64,000 nucleotides of DNA from Chryseobacterium soldanellicola (GTDB lineage: Bacteria; Bacteroidota; Bacteroidia; Flavobacteriales; Weeksellaceae), in contig NZ_FNKL01000003.1 in the NCBI RefSeq assembly GCF_900100115.1, forward strand, positions 248,001 to 312,000. The letters are read 5' to 3'. Below the pieces are notes generated by a model that ran no database searches, had not been told where the DNA came from, and saw nothing but the letters and a program-made list of their open reading frames with translations. The position numbers and the translations under genes are program-made. How positions within the stretch are numbered: position 1 is the first letter of the stretch; each line of letters starts with the position of its first letter. Shown here one piece after another: positions 60,655 through 64,000 of this stretch.

Positions 60655-60662
60655 TATATTTG
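60655..60662 (+). promoter_or_regulatory. -7 box TATATTTG, secreted protein gene
   Basis: This exact TAnnTTTG match is followed by CC and predicts a leader of about 18 nt to the ATG at 60689. Confidence 0.6.
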
Positions 60663-60688
60663 CCTCCTAATTTTTATTTAAAGTACTC

Positions 60689-62218
60689 ATGACAAAAAAA
60701 TTATTTACTATTGCATTAATTACATCTTACACGTCAATTTTTTCACAAGTCGGAATTAACACCCAAAATCCTGACCCGTCTGCCGTTTTAGATGTAAGTT
60801 CCGATACCAAAGGAATTCTTGTTCCAAGACTAAGCTCTGCAGCTGTAAGTGATCTTTCAACTACAGCAAGCGAGGGATTAATCGTTTACAATAAAGAGCA
60901 AAAAGCCTTTTTGGGCTGGGATGGCGTTAAATGGCAAAACCTGGGCTATGAAGAGATCAATACCGTTCCTGCCGCAACTAATTTAAGCATTACAGGAACC
61001 TACTCCACAGGATCATTGCTTACTGCAAACTATACGTTTTCTGATGCGCAAAGCAATCCGGATGACGCCAGCACATTTGTCTGGAAAAGAGCAGATACTG
61101 CAACAGGAGCAAATACAGTGATCATTCCTTCTGCAGCTTCACAAAATTATACTTTGGTGGCTGCTGATCAAAATAAGTACATCCAATTCTGCGTAACTCC
61201 GGGATCTTCCGCGGGCGCATCACCGGGAAACATTAAATGTTCTGCTTGGGGCGGACCGGTAAGCTTAAACCAGCCTCCTACCGCTTCAAATGTCAATATT
61301 TCAGGGACAGCAACGCAGGGTCAGACCCTTACAGGAGTTTATACTTATAATGACAGCGAAGGAAATGCGCAGGGAACATCAACTTTCAGATGGACCCGTT
61401 CTGATGATGCATCAGGAACCAATGAAACACCAATTGCAGGAGCCAACACCAAAAATTACTCCTTAACAGCAACTGATGTTAATAAATATATCAAATTTTA
61501 TGTAACTCCGATTGCAACTACAGGCACAACAAACGGTTCCGAAACCGGCTCGCCGTATAAAGGGCCGATTGCTGTATTAACGCTTATTTCCGGAGATGTA
61601 TTTAATGAAGGGTTTGAATCCGGAACAGCAAATGGATATTTTGCATTAACCACAACATCTGCAAACACCAATACAGGCGTTGTAAACTCAAATTCCGCAT
61701 CTGGATGGAGCCCGGCAAACAGCCCAAGAGCAGCTTCAGGAACGCGTGGCTATCAGTTTGGCGGTACTGCGAGCGCCAGTGGGGCCAGTGCAGTATTTAT
61801 TTCGCCGGTAATTAATGCTACTCAATACACTAATAACATGACCTTTTCGATGAAAGTAGCTGCTTTCGGAACCGCTTCAGGCGCAGGTCTTGATTCAGGG
61901 ACTAATGATTTTGTCCTTGTAGAAGTTTCTTCTGATGGCGGATCAACTTACAGTGCCGCTTCCGTGCAGGTAGGCGGTAACAGCAATGCCAACTGGGCGT
62001 TCAGCGCAACAGGCTCTACAAGTGCTGCTTACGGCTCTGATTTCAGCCAAAATTCAGGATCGGGTAATAATCTTGCCAATGGCCCTTCCACCCTTACCAT
62101 AACAGGAATTCCGAATACGGTTTCTCAGTTAAGATTCAGGATTACCGTAAAACATAATCAAACCGCTGCACAAGATGAATATTGGGTAGTTGATGATATT
62201 AAACTAGTTGCTCCATAA
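60689..62218 (+). CDS. secreted protein with two Ig-like repeats and jelly-roll-like end
   Basis: 509 aa. Signal peptide MTKKLFTIALITSYTSIFSQ is followed by VGINTQNPDPSAVLDVSS, a head module common at the start of flavobacterial surface proteins. Two related repeats of about 100 residues follow (about 92-195 and 197-298), each with SITGT/NISGT, a FVWKR/FRWTR strand, and NYTL/NYSL..NKYI. The C-terminal 200 residues (GFESGT...YWVVDDIKLV) look like a MAM/jelly-roll adhesion or carbohydrate-binding domain. No T9SS C-terminal sorting domain is seen. Likely surface or extracellular; ligand unknown. Confidence 0.75.
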   Translation: MTKKLFTIALITSYTSIFSQVGINTQNPDPSAVLDVSSDTKGILVPRLSSAAVSDLSTTASEGLIVYNKEQKAFLGWDGVKWQNLGYEEINTVPAATNLSITGTYSTGSLLTANYTFSDAQSNPDDASTFVWKRADTATGANTVIIPSAASQNYTLVAADQNKYIQFCVTPGSSAGASPGNIKCSAWGGPVSLNQPPTASNVNISGTATQGQTLTGVYTYNDSEGNAQGTSTFRWTRSDDASGTNETPIAGANTKNYSLTATDVNKYIKFYVTPIATTGTTNGSETGSPYKGPIAVLTLISGDVFNEGFESGTANGYFALTTTSANTNTGVVNSNSASGWSPANSPRAASGTRGYQFGGTASASGASAVFISPVINATQYTNNMTFSMKVAAFGTASGAGLDSGTNDFVLVEVSSDGGSTYSAASVQVGGNSNANWAFSATGSTSAAYGSDFSQNSGSGNNLANGPSTLTITGIPNTVSQLRFRITVKHNQTAAQDEYWVVDDIKLVAP

Positions 62219-62242
62219 TACATTTTAATATTTGCTTTTAAT

Positions 62243-62280
62243 AAATCCCTGCTTACAAAACTAAGCAGGGATTTTATTTT
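62243..62280. terminator. terminator between secreted protein and GH13 genes
   Basis: AAATCCCTGCTTA pairs with TAAGCAGGGATTT around CAAAAC, followed by TATTTT; usable from both convergent genes. Confidence 0.87.
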
Positions 62281-62320
62281 CAGTTTATAATTTTAATCAA
62301 AATCTTATGGGCTGAGATTT

Positions 62321-63670
62321 TCATTTTTCAAAGACCGCAAAATCGGAAACTTTAAAATTAAAATCCTTTCCGTTATTGAAATCTCTTTTTGTCCCTTCAA
62401 ATATATTTTTAAAAGTCCCTGAAAGGTTTTCGTCTTCAATACTGAAATTCACAGGCTCTTTTGACATATTTAAAACGACTAAAACCTCATTTTTTCCATT
62501 TTTTCTAACATAAGCTAAAATTTTATCGTTGGCTGTCGTGTTGAGAAGATAAGTTGAAACATTTGTATCACCCCCTCTTAAAGCTGGATTTGAAGCTTTT
62601 AGATTGAATAAAGTTTTATAAAAATCAGCCATTTGGTAAGTGTTTGTCCATTTTATGACATCTTTTTCAAAAAACTCTAATCTTTTCATATTAGGAAGCT
62701 CCTGACCGGAATATAATAAAGGAATACCGTTCCAGGTTGCTGAAAAAACCGCCATTGGCTTTGCTATTACTCCGTATTTCTCATATTCTGTCCCGTTCCA
62801 GGAATTTTCATCGTGGTTGGTGGTAAACCAGGCTCGCATTGAATTATCGCCGATTTTAGAATATTGTATCAAAAGATCTTTAAGCTCTTGAAGCGGCTCG
62901 TTTTTTTTGTAATAATCTTCAGATTTATGCATCCATTTCCAGGAATAGCTTGCATCGAATATTTTCCCATATTCCGGGCTTTCTAATTCATCAAATTCTC
63001 CGATCCAGAAAAGTGGCTTTATTTTTTCAACTTCAGGACGCGCCTGTTGCCAGAAATCTACCTCAACCCAAGAAGCGAGATCACATCTGAAACCGTCGAT
63101 ATTTGTTTCCTGTATCCAGAATTTCATCGCATCGATCATTGCCTGGCGCATTTCCTGATTTTTATAATCCAATTCAATGATATCATCCATTCCGGAAGCC
63201 ACATGAAATTTGCCGCCGGTATCTTTTAGATAAAATTCGGGATGAGTTTTTGTCCAAACGTGATCCCATCCTGTATGGTTGGCTACCCAATCGATAATCA
63301 CTTTAAATCCCAATCTGTGAGCTTCATTTACCATATGCTTAAAGTCATTCAAAGTTCCGAATTCAGGATTGATGGAGGTATAGTCTGACGCTGCGTACTG
63401 ACTTCCCAGGCTTCCTTTTTTATTTTGCTGCGCAATCGGGGTGACAGGCATAAACCAAAGTGTTTTCACTCCCATTGATTTCAGTCTCGGCATTTCTTTT
63501 TCAAATGCTTTGAAGGTACCTTCTTTTGTATATTGTCGTACGTTTACTTCATAAATATTCGTTGTGTGCTTCCAGTCTTTCGGCAAATCCATAGTATTCT
63601 TATTTGTATTTTGAACGGTACAGGAAACAATTCCCAGACCAATTACGGCTAATAAAATTAACTTTTTCAT
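62321..63670 (-). CDS. GH13 alpha-amylase family lipoprotein
   Basis: 449 aa from the ATG at 63670; a TTG six codons upstream is less likely. Signal MKKLILLAVIGLGIVSC gives a lipobox with C17. The (beta/alpha)8 barrel contains the GH13 conserved regions: DWVANHTGWDH (region I), GFRCDLASW with the nucleophile Asp (II), FWIGEFDE with the acid/base Glu (III) and TTNHDEN (IV). A C-terminal beta domain follows. It cleaves alpha-glucans, probably at the cell surface or in the periplasm. Own promoter; no Sus genes adjoin it. Confidence 0.92.
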   Translation of the reverse strand: MKKLILLAVIGLGIVSCTVQNTNKNTMDLPKDWKHTTNIYEVNVRQYTKEGTFKAFEKEMPRLKSMGVKTLWFMPVTPIAQQNKKGSLGSQYAASDYTSINPEFGTLNDFKHMVNEAHRLGFKVIIDWVANHTGWDHVWTKTHPEFYLKDTGGKFHVASGMDDIIELDYKNQEMRQAMIDAMKFWIQETNIDGFRCDLASWVEVDFWQQARPEVEKIKPLFWIGEFDELESPEYGKIFDASYSWKWMHKSEDYYKKNEPLQELKDLLIQYSKIGDNSMRAWFTTNHDENSWNGTEYEKYGVIAKPMAVFSATWNGIPLLYSGQELPNMKRLEFFEKDVIKWTNTYQMADFYKTLFNLKASNPALRGGDTNVSTYLLNTTANDKILAYVRKNGKNEVLVVLNMSKEPVNFSIEDENLSGTFKNIFEGTKRDFNNGKDFNFKVSDFAVFEK

Positions 63671-63685
63671 TAATTTGATTTTAGA

Positions 63686-63693
63686 CAAAAATA
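63686..63693 (-). promoter_or_regulatory. -7 box TATTTTTG, GH13 gene
   Basis: This exact minus-strand TAnnTTTG match lies 15 bp before the ATG at 63670. Confidence 0.55.
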
Positions 63694-63711
63694 ACGAATC
63701 GTGAGATAAGA

Positions 63712-63758
63712 GGGTGAATTGTCAATGGTGAATTTTGCTTTGCACGTGAATTTTAAGT
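63712..63758. repeat. GGTGAATTGTCAATGGTGAA repeat
   Basis: GGGTGAATTGTCAATGGTGA starts a GTGAATTGTCAAT family member; the right arm is decayed (CACGTGAATTTTAAGTG). Confidence 0.6.
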
Positions 63759-63785
63759 GAAAATAGAGAAATAGTGGGCAAAAGT

Positions 63786-63818
63786 CATTGCTTCGTCGCT
63801 ACTGAACTAAGTTCGCAA
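63786..63818. repeat. CATTGCTTCGTCGC...TTCGCAATGG repeat
   Basis: A diverged GAAGCAATCT/CATTGCGA element: CATTGCTTCGTCGCTACTGA then TTCGCAATGG. Its ends can pair with each other (CATTGC.../GCAATG). Confidence 0.6.
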
Positions 63819-63878
63819 TGGCTTAAATTCTTTCTCAAAACAGAGTGTTAAATCGGCTGTGATAATTGAATGAAAGAC

Positions 63879-63993
63879 AAATACCCTAGCCCCGATAGGA
63901 ACGGTTACCCCGCAGCCAGGAGTTGGAGAGTTTGAGGGTTCAGGTGTTGGAGCGCGTGGGGTGAGGAGTATGAGTGGATAGCGGGAAATAGCT
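63879..63993 (+). repeat. CTAGCCCCGAT...GCGGGAAATAGCT element (right end)
   Basis: Starts ACCCTAGCCCCGATAGGAAC and ends GTGGATAGCGGGAAATAGCT. It is nearly the same over 110 bp as the element in the ureF-ureG gap, in the opposite orientation, and includes the GTTGGAGAGTTTGAGGGTTC word. It follows two other repeat modules, so the whole span 63712-63993 is repeat-derived. Confidence 0.75.
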
Positions 63994-64000
63994 CTTTAAA

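Larger units (their letters stand above)
60303..60688. other. divergent promoter gap, GreA-like / Ig-like gene
   Basis: 386 bp, very AT-rich, with no ORF worth calling. It holds the -7 box of the GreA-like gene (minus) and of the secreted protein gene (plus). A small palindrome CAGCT...AGCTG lies near 60450. Confidence 0.6.

Noticed and set aside
48967..63670. A single polysaccharide utilisation locus joining SusCD and the GH13 enzyme
   Set aside because: Nine kilobases of unrelated housekeeping genes with their own terminators separate them.

Overview
The window looks like chromosomal DNA from a flavobacterium of the Chryseobacterium/Weeksellaceae type. The evidence is low GC (by eye about one third), promoters of the Bacteroidota form (TAnnTTTG -7 boxes, no E. 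coli-like -10), weak or absent Shine-Dalgarno sequences, SusC/SusD proteins, DUF4834, DUF6263 and DUF3575 proteins, and many dispersed intergenic repeats. No phage, transposase, CRISPR array or rRNA operon was seen. The genus is inferred from gene content and was not tested.

Layout. 1-3.0 kb (minus): a MoxR ATPase / GNAT / DUF58 / BatD-like operon. 3.3-12.8 kb: DinB, the rRNA methylase RlmB, a DUF6263 lipoprotein, a DUF4834 protein, a YfhO membrane protein, a glycosyltransferase, a lipoprotein, a YpdA-like oxidoreductase and an S41 peptidase. 12.8-20.8 kb (minus): a TonB-dependent receptor, an MFS transporter, GlnRS, a 500-bp gap with a possible sigma-54 promoter and a 25-codon ORF, then menC and fbp. 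21-24.2 kb: aspartate kinase and a two-domain acyltransferase. 24.3-30.3 kb: a glycerol cassette (DeoR-type regulator, glpD, glpK, glpF, outer-membrane protein) lying between two identical tRNA-Phe genes. 30.4-39.3 kb (minus): an AraC regulator and a urease locus, transcribed as hypothetical protein, ureA, B, C, E, F, G, D, a UreH-type permease and a urea channel. 39.5-48.9 kb: a thioredoxin-like protein with two partners, NamZ-like muramidase, FtsX-like permease, a PLP cysteine synthase, CbpA/CbpM and a divergent SDF-family symporter. 49-64 kb: a SusC/SusD pair, an HMG-CoA synthase family protein, an M1 aminopeptidase, thyA, an SDR, a GreA-like protein, a secreted Ig-like protein and a GH13 lipoprotein.

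How the genes work together. The glycerol cassette contains outer-membrane entry (inferred), inner-membrane facilitation, phosphorylation and oxidation, with a divergent repressor gene. The urease locus has all structural and accessory genes plus a likely nickel permease and a urea channel. CbpA and CbpM form a chaperone/modulator pair. The SusCD pair has no glycan-degrading enzyme beside it; the GH13 lipoprotein 9 kb away is not linked to it by any visible signal.

The most unusual content is between genes. The repeat modules occur in recurring combinations: a CTAGCCCCGAT...GCGGGAAATAGCT element with a variable centre, GTGAATTGTCAAT palindromes, CATTGCGA...GAAGCAATCT elements, and GGATTTCATCC and GGCTAAAGCC motifs. 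One repeat-like stretch seems to lie inside a glycosyltransferase gene and one cluster interrupts the urease operon. The clearest candidate for something undescribed is the 25-codon cationic peptide ORF behind a near-consensus sigma-54 promoter at 18.57-18.70 kb.
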